A DNA stretch of 64,000 nt from Nitrospira_C sp035252115 (GTDB lineage Bacteria; Nitrospirota; Nitrospiria; Nitrospirales; Nitrospiraceae), in contig DATFDJ010000194.1 of NCBI GenBank assembly GCA_035252115.1, forward strand, positions 1 to 64,000, given 5' to 3'. Each line of letters begins with the position of its first letter. Within the stretch, counting starts at the first letter, position 1. The position numbers and the translations under genes are program-made. The notes under the pieces are model-generated. The model saw only the letters and a program-made list of their open reading frames with translations, was not told where the DNA came from and made no database searches. Positions 8,359 through 17,398 of this stretch are shown here, piece after piece.

Positions 8359-8508
8359 TCAACTATGCCAGCCACATGAGCAGATCCATGGAGCCAGAGG
8401 ATCGAGTTTCCTCAACCACTTTCCGCAACAGGGACAGTTTCGCGTCCATGCTTCCCGCCGCCGCTCCACGCCATTCTTGTAAGCCTTGTCCTTGTTATAG
8501 AATATCAT
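8359..8508 (-). CDS. tiny cysteine-motif (zinc-ribbon-like) protein, 49 aa
   Basis: A 49-codon ORF whose product ends in CPCCGKWLRKL and WICSCGWHS. The CxxC (residues 25-28) and CSC (residues 43-45) pairs separated by 14 residues look like a minimal zinc ribbon; the first 20 residues are strongly charged. The ribosome binding site is weak. It is followed after 33 bases by the 48-residue membrane protein, suggesting a two-gene unit. Support is the protein-like composition, the paired cysteines and the context; there is no recognised family. Confidence 0.5.
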   Translation of the reverse strand: MIFYNKDKAYKNGVERRREAWTRNCPCCGKWLRKLDPLAPWICSCGWHS

Positions 8509-8707
8509 TCGTCTTCACTTTCTACTAATTCTTGCAGCCGTTCCTACAAGGTACCGCCAGAGGTGCCAAAAATCTATGCAGCTTTGGTGGGGGATTGCTT
8601 CCTACAACCACAGGGCCCACCCTCATACCATTGTCTCTATCGGTCAAAATACCTTGATCTTAATGCAATAGCAGAAGAAAGAAGAGGGATCAGATCCCAG
8701 AGAATAA

Positions 8708-8784
8708 TGGTGCGCCCGGCAGGAATTGAACCTGCGACCTGCGGGTTCGAAGCCCGACGCTCTATCCAACTGAGCTACGGGCGC
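8708..8784 (-). tRNA. tRNA-Arg (TCG anticodon)
   Basis: A complete cloverleaf on the minus strand: acceptor GCGCCCG/CGGGCGC, D arm GCTC...GAGC, anticodon loop CTTCGAA with anticodon TCG, T arm GCAGG-TTCAATT-CCTGC, discriminator A, and an encoded CCA end at 8708-8710. The outermost pair of the anticodon stem is a T-C mismatch. Reads CGN arginine codons. Confidence 0.96.
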
Positions 8785-8831
8785 ACGCGGCTATTTCAAC
8801 CACTTCGCCGGAGATCTTGTCAATAAGACGC

Positions 8832-9350
8832 TCACTGCTCGCAAATGCCATCAAGGCAACGAGTGATTTCCTGAATCACACTGTCAATCGGTCTGTCGTC
8901 AGTGGCCACGACAAAGTCGGCCGCGGCTTCATACTTCGGTGCTCGTTCCCGCAAGACACCTTGCACCTCATCGATAAAAGAGCTCGTACCCGTCAATGAA
9001 GGACGCTGCGTGTCACCCGCTATCCGCTCAACAATAGTCGAGACGGAAGCCGTGAGCCAGAATACACGGCCGTTCTCCTTCAACGCACGGGTGTTTTCCG
9101 GACGCAGAATGGCACCTCCTCCAGTATCGATCACAAGCCGGTCGGAACCAGAGAAATCGCGGCAGACTTCGGATTCCACATCCCGAAAGCGCTCCCACCC
9201 CTCTTGACCCACGATTTCCACGATCGATTTACCCGTTCGCCGGACGATTTCGGCGTCAGTCGACACAAGTGTTCGACCCAATCGTATGGCGAGCATTTTC
9301 CCGACGGAGCTTTTTCCCGTCCCCCGATAGCCGATGAGCACGATATTCAT
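8832..9350 (-). CDS. aroK: shikimate kinase
   Basis: Phosphorylates shikimate to shikimate 3-phosphate. The 172-residue protein has the P-loop GYRGTGKSSVG at residues 7-17, the shikimate-binding acid in STDAEIVRRTGKSI (the Walker-B-like SxDxxIE region), the substrate motif DTGGGAILR, and the lid region AGDTQRPSL. The start at 9350 gives the normal N-terminus MNIVLIGYRG and overlaps the aroE stop by four bases (ATGA), so translation is probably coupled. Confidence 0.95.
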   Translation of the reverse strand: MNIVLIGYRGTGKSSVGKMLAIRLGRTLVSTDAEIVRRTGKSIVEIVGQEGWERFRDVESEVCRDFSGSDRLVIDTGGGAILRPENTRALKENGRVFWLTASVSTIVERIAGDTQRPSLTGTSSFIDEVQGVLRERAPKYEAAADFVVATDDRPIDSVIQEITRCLDGICEQ

Positions 9351-10216
9351 GAAAACCGAGATTCCAAAACGCTGCGCATGACATCCAACGGGGCCGGCCT
9401 CCCGGTCCATAACTCGAACTGAGCCGCGGCTTGATACAAGAACATTTCAAGCCCTGAGATAGTGCGGCAACCTTGGCATTTTGCGTCTCCGAGCAGCTTG
9501 GTTTCCCAAGGATTGTAGACAATGTCCATGACCGTCAGTGAAGGATGAAGAACCGCGGCAGGCACGCACGTGGCTTCTGTTTTAGGAGACATACCGATAG
9601 GTGTGCAATGGATCAGGACATCGCAGGCCGGCAAGATTCTTTTCAGCGCCGTCTCGTCTAGAAATCCGTGATCGACTCGGAGGGTCGTCTTCGAGTGAAG
9701 ATCGCGAGCCAGGGCTTCGCGTTCCGACTCTTCGATACCCAAAAGATTCAGATGCTGAATCGACCCTTCGGTGGCGAGGGCGAACGCAATTGCACGCGCC
9801 GCACCTCCCGTCCCGAGTATCGTAACTTTTTTCCCCTTGAGTACGACGCCGCCCTCTCGAAGAGCCCGCAACACTCCCGTGGCATCGGTATTATGTCCGA
9901 TCAGAGTGCCTCCACCTGAAACCACAGTATTAATAGCCCCAATGTGGCGAGCCGTGGGCTCCACCTCATCCAAAAACGGCAGAGCTGCAACCTTATGCGG
10001 AATGGTCACGCTGGCTCCCCGGAAGTTGCCCAAGGCTCGCAGACCGTTGAGCGCATCACCGATGGCTTCTACCTGCCATGCCAGATACACAAAATTGAGA
10101 CCCAGTGTCCTGAACGCCGCATTATGGATTGCAGGCGATAGCGAGTGTGCGATGGGATTGCCGATCACCCCACAAAATTGTGTTTCGGTGTTGATCTCCA
10201 TTGTCGCAGTCACCAC
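9347..10216 (-). CDS. aroE: shikimate dehydrogenase (NADP)
   Basis: Reduces 3-dehydroshikimate to shikimate. The 289-residue protein shows the substrate-binding N-terminus (GVIGNPIAHSLSPAIHNAAF), the catalytic Lys in VTIPHKVAALPFLD with Asp in GHNTDATGVLRAL, and the NADP-binding motif GTGGAARAIAFAL. Its start overlaps the end of the SDR gene by seven bases and its end overlaps aroK, placing it in a trmI-SDR-aroE-aroK run. A second ATG five codons in (MEINTETQFC) is possible. Confidence 0.95.
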   Translation of the reverse strand: MVTATMEINTETQFCGVIGNPIAHSLSPAIHNAAFRTLGLNFVYLAWQVEAIGDALNGLRALGNFRGASVTIPHKVAALPFLDEVEPTARHIGAINTVVSGGGTLIGHNTDATGVLRALREGGVVLKGKKVTILGTGGAARAIAFALATEGSIQHLNLLGIEESEREALARDLHSKTTLRVDHGFLDETALKRILPACDVLIHCTPIGMSPKTEATCVPAAVLHPSLTVMDIVYNPWETKLLGDAKCQGCRTISGLEMFLYQAAAQFELWTGRPAPLDVMRSVLESRFS

Positions 10217-10965
10217 ACCGTCATGCCTCCGTCGATCCTGAACGTTCCGCCCGTCACCCAGGCGGCATGATCGGATGCGAGGTACAGCACCATTTCAGCC
10301 ACTTCTTCAGGCTTGCCGGGACGACGTAGCGGATAGCGGCTCAGGATGGGATCCAGTTGCTCGGGGTTGTTCAGGAGAGGTGCCGCCATCGGCGTGTCGA
10401 TCAGACCAGGATTCACAACATTGCATCGAACCCCGTCTTGCGCATAATCGATGGCCAATGCCCGGGTCAATGCGTCGAGCGCGCCCTTGGACGCCGCGTA
10501 GGCCGGCAACATTGGAATGCCAACCAGACTGGCAATCGACGATATATTGATGATTGAACCGCTGCCTTGCTTCAGCATGTGAGGGATCACGGCTTTCGTC
10601 ATCCGAAAGACTCCGGTGACATTGACCTCAAATACGTCATGCCACTCTTTGTCGTCCAGTTCGTGAATCCGCTTGCCAAAGCTGCCAACGCCGGCATTAT
10701 TGACGAGGATGTCCACCTTTCCGAAAATGCCGATCGTGCGTTCAATTACCTGCCGAACGTGCACATCATCCGCCACGGACCCGGAAACAGCCAGCACCCG
10801 GCCCTGGCTCGCACCAATCTCTCGCACTACTCGCTCGAGCTCTTCCTTGCGCCTCCCTGTCACAACGACGGCTGATCCCTCTCTTGCAAAGAGCCGGGCT
10901 ATCGACTCTCCGATACCGGCATTCCCTCCGGTAATGATTGACACTTTGCCCGCCAACCGGCTCAC
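10210..10965 (-). CDS. short-chain dehydrogenase/reductase
   Basis: A classical 251-residue SDR oxidoreductase. The cofactor motif TGGNAGIGESIA (TGxxxGIG) is at about residues 12-23, the NNAGVG motif is in the middle, and the catalytic Ser-Tyr-Lys set is visible as NISSIASL ... YAASKGALDALT. The C-terminus has the usual glycine pattern VTGGTFRIDGGMT. It is tightly packed between trmI (4-base overlap) and aroE, but it need not belong to the shikimate pathway; FabG-like or sugar/alcohol dehydrogenase roles are equally possible. Confidence 0.88.
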   Translation of the reverse strand: MSRLAGKVSIITGGNAGIGESIARLFAREGSAVVVTGRRKEELERVVREIGASQGRVLAVSGSVADDVHVRQVIERTIGIFGKVDILVNNAGVGSFGKRIHELDDKEWHDVFEVNVTGVFRMTKAVIPHMLKQGSGSIINISSIASLVGIPMLPAYAASKGALDALTRALAIDYAQDGVRCNVVNPGLIDTPMAAPLLNNPEQLDPILSRYPLRRPGKPEEVAEMVLYLASDHAAWVTGGTFRIDGGMTVW

Positions 10966-11828
10966 GGCTGCTCTTCCTGCTCCTGATCTTCAGATAAATC
11001 GAAGCCGGTGCTTTTCTCCATCGACTCATTGGAAGTCCAGAGTCCCGGCTCCACTTTTCTCGCGAGGGTCAAAAACCCGGAATGGGCGACCATACGGTGA
11101 TCCGGGCGCACACTTCGCCCTTGTACCGACCACGTTCGCAGTAACGTCTCAAAGGTTTCTACAAACCCGAACTGGCTTCGGAGCAAGGCCTCGACCGTTT
11201 GTTGGACCTGCGGTACCGTGGGGACAAAGCTCAAGTAAATGCCCCCGGATCGTAGAACGCGAGCCATGTGGGGGACCACACGCCATGGTTCCGGCAGATC
11301 AAACACCGCCCGATCAAATGGGAGACCGTCCTCCGGCAAATCAATCCCCTCATAGACATCGCCATGATGCCGGATCAAATTTGCCGGTACTCCCATATAC
11401 CGATCAATATTCATTGTCGCGGTGCGGGAGAAATCATCACGAAGTTCATAGGTGACGACAAGACCGCCAATGCCAACCGCCCGCAATAAAGCCATGGTCA
11501 ATGCGCCCGAGCCTGTCCCGGCTTCCAACACCCGCGCGCCGGGATAAATGTCAGCCCACATCGGAATCAGCGCCAGATCTTTCGGATAGAGTACCTGGGC
11601 CCCCCTCGGCATCTTGAGCACATATTCTCCGAAGGTCGGCCGAAGGGCGATCATTTTCTTTCCCCCGGAGAGCACCACGAGCGAGCCATCGGGCTTCCCA
11701 ATCAGTTCGTCATGAGCGATCTTCTGCCCGCTAAACTGGTAGACCCCGCCAGCCTTGAGCGTCAATACATACTGCCGTCCTTTCTTATCGACGAGGTGAA
11801 TGCGTTCTCCGTCGCGAAAATTTGACAT
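10962..11828 (-). CDS. trmI: tRNA (adenine-N1)-methyltransferase, TrmI type
   Basis: Predicted SAM-dependent enzyme making m1A58 in the T loop of tRNAs. The 288-residue protein has the small N-terminal beta domain of the family (GERIHLVDKKGRQYVLTL), then the Rossmann methyltransferase with SAM motif VLEAGTGSGALTMALLRAVG and the catalytic motif FDLPEPW (residues about 190-200). The C-terminus is acidic (DLSEDQEQEEQP). It heads a run with the SDR gene and aroEK; such trmI genes are scattered in bacteria and common in thermophiles and Nitrospirota-like genomes. Confidence 0.88.
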   Translation of the reverse strand: MSNFRDGERIHLVDKKGRQYVLTLKAGGVYQFSGQKIAHDELIGKPDGSLVVLSGGKKMIALRPTFGEYVLKMPRGAQVLYPKDLALIPMWADIYPGARVLEAGTGSGALTMALLRAVGIGGLVVTYELRDDFSRTATMNIDRYMGVPANLIRHHGDVYEGIDLPEDGLPFDRAVFDLPEPWRVVPHMARVLRSGGIYLSFVPTVPQVQQTVEALLRSQFGFVETFETLLRTWSVQGRSVRPDHRMVAHSGFLTLARKVEPGLWTSNESMEKSTGFDLSEDQEQEEQP

Positions 11829-12212
11829 GGGCGCTCATTCTAGCAAGATGCTTGAAGAGCGTGCCAGCGTCTTGAAACCTGCGAAAGGGCTGATTCTTCT
11901 TTTGTATAAGCGGAGATGTGGCAATTCAGCCACTGACGTGTCGTCTATGTCCTCAGGTTCCTGTCCGATTGCCTCAAGCACGTGCGCAGCTTCTCATTAG
12001 GCCACTCTAATACATTCGGCTTTTCAGCCGGGTCGCTCATCGGTTTTCTCATCGTCAATCCAGCATAGGAATTGCTGCGTAGAAAAGGTGTCAGCAATTT
12101 GGCTTGGGACCGATGCCGTGAATCGTTTGAGCAGAATGTGTCTCTAATGCATAGATATTCAAAAGCAAAAACCAACGTGAAGAAGCAGGGAGGAATGACG
12201 AGGGAGGACAAT
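11829..12212. other. intergenic region between trmI and the sigma factor gene
   Basis: About 380 bases between two divergent genes. It should hold both promoters, but no convincing -35/-10 pair stands out. Short open frames exist on both strands; none has a ribosome binding site or protein-like composition. The sigma factor frame is open from 12072 without a better start. Confidence 0.5.
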
Positions 12213-13460
12213 ATGAGGGACGATTTGTTCCCCATCGAAGCAGGAAAAGATGCACCGGTAAAGGACGTCGATGCGGACAACCCCGAAGACAGCGATCTGA
12301 TGGATATGATCGCGCGGGATTCGGTTGGAGAGCGGCCACTCCAAGAGGTCGCCAAGCCGGTCAAGCGACAGGCGCAGGCGGACGGTCCATTTATGTTGGA
12401 ATCGTTGTACTTCCAATCCTTCGGCGAGCGAGCGCTGCTGACAAGGGAGGAAGAAACGGCCTTGGCCAAACGTATCGATCAAGGCTCGGCCATCATTCGG
12501 ACAACTCTGCGGTCGCTCTTGAAGATATTAGCGCGGGCGAAACGATCAGAAGAACTCAGCGAGGCTCAGCATACTTTGCAGACCGTCCGGGGCTTGAGCG
12601 GATTGTCGGCGACGGCGCTCGACCGTGTGGAGCATAGTCTGGTCTGGTTGATCAACAACACGGGAGTCCAGAAATTGCCTGCCGCCACCATTAAAGTGCT
12701 ACGGCAGTCGCTGCGCACGATTCGAGACGCGCGGGCCGTATTGGAGCGTGCAAAAGACGAGTTGGTACGCTGCAACCTCCGTCTGGTTGTGGACGTCGCC
12801 AAGCACTACACGCGTAGGGGGCTGACTCTGTTAGACTTGGTTCAGGAAGGCAACATCGGATTGATGAAAGCCGCGGAGCGCTATCAATACCGCAAGGGGT
12901 TTAAATTCAGTACCTATGCCACATGGTGGATCAGGCAAGGCATCACGCGTGCGCTTGCCGATCAGTCCAGGACCATCCGTATTCCTGTCCATCAGACGGA
13001 AGCATCGCATCGGATCATGCGCGTGACAAGGCGGCTGGGACAGCAGTTGGGGCGTCCTGCCAGATTGGAGGAAATCGCGCAGGTCCTTCGCATGAGACCC
13101 GAACGGTTGCATGAGACGATCCAAGCGTTCCAGGAGCCGGTGGCGCTTGAACACCCCGTTGGAGACGGCGGAACGCAGTTCGGGGAACTTCTTCCTGATT
13201 TGCAGGCAACTCCGCCCGATGCCCACCTCCATCGAACGGAAATGAGCAACCAGTTGGATCGGATCCTCAGTACCTTGACGCCGAGAGAACAGACCGTCAT
13301 CCGCCTTCGCTTCGGCATCGGATACGACCAGCCTTCGACGCTGGAGCAGGTCGGGCAAAATCTTTCTGTCACGAGAGAACGAATCCGGCAGATTGAAGCC
13401 AAGGCACTGAAGAAGCTCAAGACTCCCGCCATCAAAGAAATGTTCGCTGCGATACAGTAA
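12213..13460 (+). CDS. RNA polymerase sigma-70 family factor (RpoD/RpoS-like)
   Basis: A 415-residue sigma factor. Region 1.2 is at about residues 60-95 (LESLYFQSFGERALLTREEE), followed by a non-conserved spacer, region 2 (NLRLVVDVAKHYTRRGLTLLDLVQEG, then YATWWIRQGITRALADQSRTIRIPVH), region 3 and region 4 with the -35-binding helix (LTPREQTVIRLRFGIG ... SVTRERIRQIEAKALKKL). It lacks the long region 1.1 of housekeeping sigma factors, so a group 2 alternative factor is likely. The ATG at 12213 has GGAGG at a good distance; the ATG at 12195 has its SD only one base away. A strong terminator follows. Confidence 0.9.
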   Translation: MRDDLFPIEAGKDAPVKDVDADNPEDSDLMDMIARDSVGERPLQEVAKPVKRQAQADGPFMLESLYFQSFGERALLTREEETALAKRIDQGSAIIRTTLRSLLKILARAKRSEELSEAQHTLQTVRGLSGLSATALDRVEHSLVWLINNTGVQKLPAATIKVLRQSLRTIRDARAVLERAKDELVRCNLRLVVDVAKHYTRRGLTLLDLVQEGNIGLMKAAERYQYRKGFKFSTYATWWIRQGITRALADQSRTIRIPVHQTEASHRIMRVTRRLGQQLGRPARLEEIAQVLRMRPERLHETIQAFQEPVALEHPVGDGGTQFGELLPDLQATPPDAHLHRTEMSNQLDRILSTLTPREQTVIRLRFGIGYDQPSTLEQVGQNLSVTRERIRQIEAKALKKLKTPAIKEMFAAIQ

Positions 13461-13480
13461 ACTTCAGGGAAGGAGATTAC

Positions 13481-13512
13481 GGGGCGAGGACCGGTTCTCG
13501 CCCCCTTTTTTT
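13481..13512 (+). terminator. rho-independent terminator of the sigma factor gene
   Basis: GGGGCGAGGA and TTCTCGCCCC form a 10 bp stem (one G-T pair) with loop CCGG, followed by C and a run of seven or more T. It begins 20 bases after the stop codon. Confidence 0.93.
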
Positions 13513-13563
13513 GGTCTTCGTCGGCTTCACTCAGTGAATGAGTTGTGCCACAATGGGTCGTCG

Positions 13564-14619
13564 ATGATTAGGACGATCTCAAGCAGTCTCCCCGGGACAT
13601 CGTTTTTCCTCTGGGTATGCGTTCTACTGTTTTTCTCTTCAAGGGCCGAAGCAGATCCGGGTTCCAGCGCCGTCGCCCCTCACGAAAAGTCCCTTTCAGT
13701 GCCGGCCGTCGTAGCAAAAGTCCGACCATCCGTTGTGACAATCTTGACAAGAGGCGTGCCGGCTACCCCATCGCAGTCGCAATCTGGTTCAGGGTCCGGC
13801 GTCATCATTGATGAAAGCGGGTATATCCTTACGAACAACCATCTCGTGACAGGCGTGAAGAGTATCGTCGTCGGTCTATCGACCGGTCGTCTCACGCCCG
13901 GCCGCGTCGTCGCGCGAGACTTCTTGCTGGATCTCGCTTTGGTCAAGATTACGGCCCAGGATCTCGTACCGGCCACCCTCAGTTCGTCGCCTGCTCTGGA
14001 AATCGGTGAATCGGTGGTGGCCATCGGCAATCCGTTGGCGTTGAAGGGAGGATCCACCGTCACGGTCGGCGTCGTGAGCGCGCTCGATCGCTCGGTCCTG
14101 ACGCCCGACGGAGAAACACTCTACGACTTGATCCAGACCGATGCGGCGATCAACCCAGGGAACAGCGGCGGCCCGCTTGTCGATCTATCCGGCCGTGTGA
14201 TCGGCATTAATGTCGCCATTGCGCCCTCTGCACAAGCCATCAGCTATGCGATTTCGATGGAAGCCATCTATCCTCACATTCCATCCATGATAGTACGTGG
14301 ATCGATTCATCGTCCTGACTTAGGATTTGTACCGGTGACGGTCACGCCCAGCATTATGGCGACGTTCGGTCTGGAAGGAGACCGCGGCGTGCTGGCCCTT
14401 CAGGTGGAGAGCACCAAACCGGCCGGCGCCGGGGGGCTTCAGAACGGAGATGTGATCACGGCAGTCGATCAGCATCAGATCTTCAACACCGGTGATTTTT
14501 GGCACGCGCTGCTCCACTCCAGCGATCAGCCGACTATTCAGTTGACGCTGCATGGGAGGAGCGGCCCTGCGACTCTTCAGCTTCCCAAGCCGCCTCCTCC
14601 GATCAAGGTCGGACCGTGA
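13564..14619 (+). CDS. HtrA/DegP-like serine protease with one PDZ domain
   Basis: Predicted periplasmic quality-control protease of family S1C. The chosen start gives 351 residues with a signal peptide (FFLWVCVLLFFSSRAEA). The trypsin-like domain contains the triad: His in GYILTNNHLV, Asp in FLLDLALVKI and Ser in NPGNSGGPLVDL. A single PDZ domain covers the C-terminal ~95 residues (VESTKPAGAGGLQNGDVITAVD). An upstream ATG at 13534 is also in frame; neither start has a good SD. Its stop overlaps the GTG start of lipB (GTGA). Confidence 0.88.
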   Translation: MIRTISSSLPGTSFFLWVCVLLFFSSRAEADPGSSAVAPHEKSLSVPAVVAKVRPSVVTILTRGVPATPSQSQSGSGSGVIIDESGYILTNNHLVTGVKSIVVGLSTGRLTPGRVVARDFLLDLALVKITAQDLVPATLSSSPALEIGESVVAIGNPLALKGGSTVTVGVVSALDRSVLTPDGETLYDLIQTDAAINPGNSGGPLVDLSGRVIGINVAIAPSAQAISYAISMEAIYPHIPSMIVRGSIHRPDLGFVPVTVTPSIMATFGLEGDRGVLALQVESTKPAGAGGLQNGDVITAVDQHQIFNTGDFWHALLHSSDQPTIQLTLHGRSGPATLQLPKPPPPIKVGP

Positions 14620-15383
14620 CGAATGAACGGCCTCTAAATTCAAGACGACCGGGTACGCTGTTGGCGTTTCCGTATTTGGTCGGGTATCCCGACGGCTGGC
14701 TGGTCCAAGAACGGTTCCATAGGGAGCGTCGGGAAGAACGCCGTCATGACACACTGCTTCTTCTCCAACATCAGCCAGTATATACACTGGGACGGCGCAC
14801 GGCTCCGGCGCATCTCCTGAAAGGTAAGGAGGCGTTGCTGGCCACCGGCGCTACGGTGGAATCCGTCAATCGCGGCGGATCGGTTACCTATCACGGCCCG
14901 GGACAACTCGTGGGATATCCCATTGTGCGGGTTTCGAGCTTTGCAGCCGGTCCAAAAGAGTACGTGTGGCTTCTGGAGGAGGTGCTGCTCCGCACGTTGT
15001 CTCTCTGGGACATCACAGGCCGGCGTCTTGCCGGCAAACCCGGTATCTTCGTGGAATCCGCCCATGGCATGGCGAAAATTGCTTCTATTGGCGTACGCGT
15101 AGATCACGGCGTCAGCCTGCATGGTTTCTCGCTGAACACCGACATCGATCTCACCCGCTTCTCGCACATTGTGCCGTGCGGACTGTATGGCTATCAGACC
15201 ACTTCGATGGCCGCTCTGTGCCAGACTTCAATACCGATGAACAGCATCATGCGACAAGTGGCGGAGCAGTTTGGGGCTCTGTTTCACTTGGAATGGGAGA
15301 CTCCGTTCCGGCACGTCATATCTGATCGAGATTTTCCACAACTGATGGAACAATTTCTCAACGAGCAGGTATTCCATGCGTGA
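14616..15383 (+). CDS. lipB: lipoyl(octanoyl) transferase
   Basis: Transfers octanoate from acyl carrier protein to lipoyl domains, the first step of lipoate assembly. The GTG start at 14616 overlaps the protease stop and gives 255 residues. Family motifs are present: QHQPVYTLGRR, the substrate loop RGGSVTYHGPGQLVGYP, the conserved Lys in KIASIGVRV and the catalytic Cys in FSHIVPCGLYGYQTTSM. It overlaps gdhA by eight bases. Lipoylated partners (pyruvate or oxoglutarate dehydrogenase, GcvH) and lipA are not in the window. Confidence 0.93.
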   Translation: MTNERPLNSRRPGTLLAFPYLVGYPDGWLVQERFHRERREERRHDTLLLLQHQPVYTLGRRTAPAHLLKGKEALLATGATVESVNRGGSVTYHGPGQLVGYPIVRVSSFAAGPKEYVWLLEEVLLRTLSLWDITGRRLAGKPGIFVESAHGMAKIASIGVRVDHGVSLHGFSLNTDIDLTRFSHIVPCGLYGYQTTSMAALCQTSIPMNSIMRQVAEQFGALFHLEWETPFRHVISDRDFPQLMEQFLNEQVFHA

Positions 15384-16632
15384 ACTCGACACACCGACAT
15401 TCCGGCTCGCCGTAGCTCAGTTCGATCAAGCGGCCGAAGCCATGGATCTCGATCCCAATTTGCGCCAGCGGCTCAAGCTACCTCAGCGATCATTGGTGGT
15501 CAGCATCCCGGTCCGGATGGATGATGGGCGAGTTGAGATCTTCACCGGCTACCGCGTCCAGCACGACTTCTCCCGTGGGCCGTCCAAAGGCGGCATTCGC
15601 TACCATCCCGAGGTCAACCTCGGCGAAGTCGCGGCGTTGGCCATGTGGATGACCTGGAAATGCGCGCTCGCCGACTTGCCTTACGGCGGTGCGAAAGGAG
15701 GAGTCGCCGTAGCCCCACGGCGGCTCTCTCACGCGGAACTGCAGCGATTGACGCGGCGCTATGCCGCAGAAATTTTCCCATTGATCGGACCGGACAAGGA
15801 CGTGCCTGCGCCGGATGTCGGAACGGACGCGCAAATCATGGCCTGGTTCATGGATACCTACAGCCAGCAAGTCGGCTATTCCGTGCCAGGAGTCGTCACC
15901 GGAAAGCCGCTCTCCATCGGAGGCAGCCTCGGCCGCGAAGAAGCGACCGGCCGCGGCGTCGTGTATGTGACTCTAGAGGCGCTTCGGTATCTCAACATCC
16001 GCGTCGAAAATGTCACCGTCGCAATCCAAGGGTTCGGCAACGTCGGCTCCCACACAGCCCGAATCATGCATGAGTGCGGCGCCCGCGTCGTGGCTGTAAG
16101 CGATGTGACCGGCGGGATCTACAATCCCAAAGGTCTCGATATTCCGGCCCTCCTTACTCAGTATAAAAGTTTGGGACATTCCCTGAACGCGATCAAACTG
16201 GGCGAGGGGATCTCCAATGACGAATTGCTCCAGCTTGATTGTACAGTCCTCGTGCCGGCGGCTCTTTCCGAGCAGATCACGAAACACAATGCGCACAAAC
16301 TCCGCTGCCGGATCTTAGCGGAAGGAGCCAACGGCCCCACGACCCTGGAAGCTGATCAGATCATCCAAGACAAGAACGTTTTCGTGATACCCGATATTCT
16401 GGCGAATTCGGGCGGAGTGATCGTCTCCTATTTCGAATGGGTGCAAGACGCCCAACGGTTTTTCTGGAAAGCTACGGATATCCAGGAGCGCCTGAGGGAC
16501 CTCATGACCTCGGCCTTTCAACGAACGCTGCATTTTGCGACAGAAAAACGGACGTCCATGCGCATGGCGGCGTTGATGAGTGGAATCGACAAAGTCGCGC
16601 AGGCTCACCTGCATCGCGGCCTCTATCCGTAG
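15376..16632 (+). CDS. gdhA: glutamate dehydrogenase
   Basis: Interconverts 2-oxoglutarate plus ammonium and glutamate with NAD(P)H. The 418-residue length fits the hexameric class. Substrate binding is shown by GYRVQHDFSRGPSKGGIRYHP and the catalytic lysine in KCALADLPYGGAKGGVAV; the cofactor fold has GFGNVGSHTARIMHECGARVVAVSD; and the C-terminal conserved region reads ANSGGVIVSYFEW. It overlaps lipB by eight bases and is followed 13 bases later by a small gene, so the protease-lipB-gdhA-small gene run is probably one transcript. Cofactor preference cannot be told from inspection. Confidence 0.95.
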   Translation: MRELDTPTFRLAVAQFDQAAEAMDLDPNLRQRLKLPQRSLVVSIPVRMDDGRVEIFTGYRVQHDFSRGPSKGGIRYHPEVNLGEVAALAMWMTWKCALADLPYGGAKGGVAVAPRRLSHAELQRLTRRYAAEIFPLIGPDKDVPAPDVGTDAQIMAWFMDTYSQQVGYSVPGVVTGKPLSIGGSLGREEATGRGVVYVTLEALRYLNIRVENVTVAIQGFGNVGSHTARIMHECGARVVAVSDVTGGIYNPKGLDIPALLTQYKSLGHSLNAIKLGEGISNDELLQLDCTVLVPAALSEQITKHNAHKLRCRILAEGANGPTTLEADQIIQDKNVFVIPDILANSGGVIVSYFEWVQDAQRFFWKATDIQERLRDLMTSAFQRTLHFATEKRTSMRMAALMSGIDKVAQAHLHRGLYP

Positions 16633-16645
16633 AGCAAACTGCCCA

Positions 16646-16930
16646 ATGGACAGACAGATCATTGTCCGATTGTGGGACGCTCACAAGAATGCCGGCTGGC
16701 CGAGGATGGCCAACCGGCTCGAAGGTCCGTTGATGACGCTCGATACCGTGATCTGCGGTTGCGTCGTCTATTTTCTCGACAGCCAAGACGGTCTCGACGA
16801 GCAGCGGCGTGCCATTGTCGGCGATTGCCTGACAGATCTGGAAATGCTCGAAGCCGATCTCGAGGAAGAATGCCGGCCCTATTTTCAACGCCTGCACGAA
16901 CTCGGCACTCTATTGCTGACCGCTTCCTAG
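16646..16930 (+). CDS. small hypothetical protein downstream of gdhA
   Basis: Not recognised. The 94-residue product starts MDRQIIVRLWDAHKNAG and has a hydrophobic centre (MTLDTVICGCVVYFL) and an acidic helical second half (LTDLEMLEADLEEECRPYFQRL). It starts 13 bases after gdhA and is probably co-transcribed. No signal peptide or known motif is visible. Confidence 0.6.
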   Translation: MDRQIIVRLWDAHKNAGWPRMANRLEGPLMTLDTVICGCVVYFLDSQDGLDEQRRAIVGDCLTDLEMLEADLEEECRPYFQRLHELGTLLLTAS

Positions 16931-16945
16931 CTGAGTTTTACGCTC

Positions 16946-17398
16946 CTACGGCACTTCGACAATATCGCTCTTCATCGGTGCCAGGAGACCAAGGAGTTCG
17001 TTCTTTTCCTGAACCGGTACTTTGTACGTATCCAAGGCCTTTACGAGATCCTCGACCAGCGCGGAGAAGTCGGCATTGGAAATCTTCATCCCCGCATGAG
17101 TGGTTTTCATATCCCGGCCCTTGTACGTGCACGGCCCACCGCTGGCCGCACAAATCTGATCGACGAGATGCCCTTTGAGCCGTGGGATATCGGTCGTCGC
17201 AAACCGACCATTGATCCGATTGTCGGCAGCCACATTCGCCACAAATTGATCAACCACCGCCGTGATGGCGGGCTTGCCGCCAAGCCGATCGTACAGCCGT
17301 TTCCCGGACTGCAGCGGGGGCTGAGCCCCGCATCCGACCGCGGTAAGCAGCAGAATACCTGCGATGACGCAGCACCCTACGTGAACCCGTCCTTGCAT
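16946..17398 (-). CDS. group I truncated haemoglobin, exported lipoprotein
   Basis: Predicted haem protein binding O2 or NO. The 150-residue product has a signal peptide with lipobox LTAVGC, then a truncated globin of about 120 residues: LYDRLGGKPAITAVVDQFV, RLKGHLVDQICAASGGPC and KTTHAGMKISNADF, where the His in the last motif is the proximal haem ligand. Group I (trHbN-like) is suggested by sequence pattern. Most truncated globins are cytoplasmic; a lipid-anchored form is unusual. The ATG at 17398 is chosen because GGGAGG sits seven bases upstream; an in-frame ATG at 17416 lacks this. It is divergent from a LysR gene. Confidence 0.87.
   Translation of the reverse strand: MQGRVHVGCCVIAGILLLTAVGCGAQPPLQSGKRLYDRLGGKPAITAVVDQFVANVAADNRINGRFATTDIPRLKGHLVDQICAASGGPCTYKGRDMKTTHAGMKISNADFSALVEDLVKALDTYKVPVQEKNELLGLLAPMKSDIVEVP

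Noticed and set aside
8156..8362. 68-codon minus-strand frame
   Set aside because: Overlaps both tiny genes in another frame; the smaller ORFs have better SD and protein character.
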